Assembly (NCBI RefSeq): GCF_900116615.1
Contig: NZ_FPBF01000001.1
Location: forward strand, 787,625-851,624
From: Algoriphagus locisalis
GTDB lineage: Bacteria > Bacteroidota > Bacteroidia > Cytophagales > Cyclobacteriaceae
Direction of reading: 5' to 3'
Length of the DNA: 64,000 nt
Part shown: positions 63,601-64,000 of the stretch, in pieces
Layout of the letters: the number at the start of each line of letters is the position of its first letter
How positions within the stretch are numbered: the first letter of the stretch is position 1
Program-made: the position numbers and the translations under genes
The notes under the pieces: generated by a model
What the model saw: the letters and a program-made list of their open reading frames with translations, nothing else
What the model was told of the DNA's origin: nothing
Database searches by the model: none

Positions 63601-63792
63601 AAAAACAGTTTGGCATGGGTAATCATCGGCGGTTTGCTTTCATCCATGTTCCTGACTTTGGTTGTCGTTCCGGTGATCTATTACCTGTTTGACAGATTTA
63701 TGGTGAAAATCGGAAAAGGAGAGAAGAAGCAAATCGAACTCGAGGACACCAATGTGGAAGAGTTTGAATCCGAAGCTGCTGCTTACGTCTAA
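60634..63792 (+). CDS. RND-family inner-membrane efflux pump (AcrB/HAE1 type)
   Basis: 1052 aa with 12 transmembrane helices and two large periplasmic loops. TM1 reads STMVVVLFTVLTLLGLFSYSQL. TM4 has LVVGILVDDAIVVIENIYRHLEMGK, with the acidic proton-relay pair of the HAE1 group, and TM10 has LMGLVAKNAILLVDFTNQLKAEG. The trimeric pump exports amphiphilic drugs, bile-salt-like compounds or lipids. The heavy-metal (HME) charged pattern is absent. Short cytosolic Glu-rich C-terminus. Confidence 0.93.
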   Translation: MQITKISIQRSTMVVVLFTVLTLLGLFSYSQLSYELLPKMETNVVTISTVYPGAAPSEVETSVTKKIEDAVASLEGIKSMNSISQESISIITIELEAGEDVDYSMQDAQRKINAILGDLPDDADPPSLGKFDLDDLPIMQLAVYSDLKPSEFYDLIKNKIQPSLAQIKGVAQVNMLGGTEREIKVNLDRNKLDGYGISPISVAQTINASNLDFPTGRLKDKEGQVLIRLAGKFQNIQDIENLVIAYRLDESPIQLKEVAEVEDSYKDEDILTRLNGKSAIGLTVQKQSDANAVEVSEVLEHELHTLEQTYNAEGVSFQISQNTSEFTLEAANHVITDLVIAIVLVALIMLLFLHSIRNAIIVMVAVPASIVATFTVMFLAGFTLNLMSLLALSLVVGILVDDAIVVIENIYRHLEMGKTIAQASYDGIREIGATVVSITLVIIVVFVPLAMTGGLIGGILAQFSITVATATLISLLVAFTLIPLLTSRFSKLEHLDKNSFFGKIVYGFESGLDSFVDWLVGILRWGFAHKIALLGITFVLFISSFFLVIQGFIGSEFVSEGDRGEFLLRLELPKDATLEQTNFKTREVEDYLRTLPEVTEVFTTVGVASGQFTGSQSSPFTSEILVKLVDPEHRTMTGPDYARTLENYLEENITGAEYTGVPISIMGTANDAPIQVIVSGPDKDSIRIVSDKIEGILAGLKGTRKIESSLEDGNPEIRVEVDRYKMNELGLSMDMVGGALQVAFNGNDDSKYTDGDYEYDILVKLNEFDRKSISDVQNLTFLNRSGKLIKLEQFATVNQSEGPTKLERRDRVSSAKITSQVAGVPSGTVGAELTAAIDAMELPQQVQINYDGDMKNQSEGFGSLGIALLASIILIYLIMVALYDSYVYPLVVMFSLPMALIGSLLALALTKGTLSIFSIMGLIMLMGLVAKNAILLVDFTNQLKAEGVEVKVALEKAVKIRFRPILMTTIAMVIGMMPIALATGAGAEWKNSLAWVIIGGLLSSMFLTLVVVPVIYYLFDRFMVKIGKGEKKQIELEDTNVEEFESEAAAYV

Positions 63793-63853
63793 AAATTGAA
63801 TAAATAACCTTTGCTGCTCGGCAAGATCAGCAAGGGTTTAAACTACATACCCA

Positions 63854-64000
63854 ATGAAGAATTATACTGATTTGCGCAAAATATCAAAGGTCTTCCATCA
63901 ATATGGAATAGATCTGACAGGAAAGAGAAAATACGCTTCATTCGAAAGCGATTTGAGAATGGACAAGGTATTTGTATCTGGTTTGATCTTCGAACTGGAA
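63854..64000 (+). CDS. Partial ORF, acyl-carrier-protein-like (runs off the right edge)
   Basis: 49 codons from ATG 63854, 61 bp after the pump gene, in the same direction. The helical segment FESDLRMDKVFVSGLIFELE lines up with the helix-II region of acyl carrier proteins, where DSL would carry phosphopantetheine; here the Ser is replaced by Lys (MDKV). Identification is tentative because only the first part is seen. Confidence 0.4.
   Translation, partial: MKNYTDLRKISKVFHQYGIDLTGKRKYASFESDLRMDKVFVSGLIFELE

Overview
The window looks like the chromosome of a member of the Bacteroidota, most likely a Cytophagales bacterium close to Cyclobacteriaceae/Algoriphagus. The reasons are a SusC/SusD pair under a FecI-type sigma factor and FecR anti-sigma factor, promoters of the Bacteroidota TAnnTTTG type, TTG starts, a Bacteroidota-style relaxase/primase/VapE module, and dispersed palindromes and AACCGCAG-type repeats between genes. 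The family-level placement is inference from gene content.

Layout: (1) 1-6157 is most of an integrated mobilizable element, all on the minus strand: relaxase (cut by the left edge), MobC-like protein, TOPRIM primase, VapE-type ATPase, excisionase-like HTH protein, an unknown membrane protein and a tyrosine integrase. It abuts the 3' end of mnmE, a recognised genomic-island target in other bacteria. A paired array of TTACTAC heptamers and a hairpin upstream of mobC are candidate replication and transfer sites. (2) 6158-12539 is one tightly packed run, mntR-mntA-mntB-mntC-mntD-thioredoxin-mnmE, with gaps of 11 bp or less. One permease carries a DtxR-like C-terminal domain. (3) 12540-12853 holds the mntR promoter and operator plus several DnaA-box-like 9-mers next to an AT-rich stretch. 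All genes to its left are minus and nearly all for 13 kb to the right are plus, so it is a candidate replication origin. (4) 12854-26530 holds housekeeping genes: glycosyltransferase, dapD, TPR lipoprotein, HerA-like ATPase, HI0933 flavoprotein, HPt-like protein, YheT hydrolase, glutamate-synthase-like protein, methionine aminotransferase and arginine decarboxylase.

(5) 26593-30840 is a minus-strand set for sugar oxidation: DinB-like protein, mutarotase, sugar isomerase/epimerase, zinc dehydrogenase and aldo/keto reductase. It is followed by a serine beta-lactamase-like hydrolase and a DPP-IV peptidase. (6) 34357-38767 has an intergenic repeat cluster, an amidohydrolase, and a second DtxR-family regulator divergent from a TonB receptor, with a near-perfect operator palindrome placed inside the receptor promoter. 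(7) 38867-44314 includes an apparently exported CHY zinc-finger protein, a DUF2254 membrane protein, an AAA ATPase, and a copper module (HMA chaperone and CopA). It is followed by a second repeat cluster built from the same bipartite palindromic element.

(8) 44950-55711 is a polysaccharide/glycoside-utilization-type locus: ECF sigma, FecR, SusC with a secretin/TonB N-terminal (STN) signalling domain, SusD, a DUF1080 (3-keto-glycoside hydrolase type) protein and a beta-propeller/cytochrome c protein. Together they suggest uptake and periplasmic oxidation of a glycoside. (9) 55956-57508 has an HMA-AraC fusion regulator and a divergent DoxX/HxlR pair with two equally spaced operator palindromes. 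(10) 57649-63792 is a GbsR/MarR regulator with a complete tripartite RND efflux system. The window ends inside an acyl-carrier-like ORF.

No rRNA, tRNA or CRISPR array was recognised.
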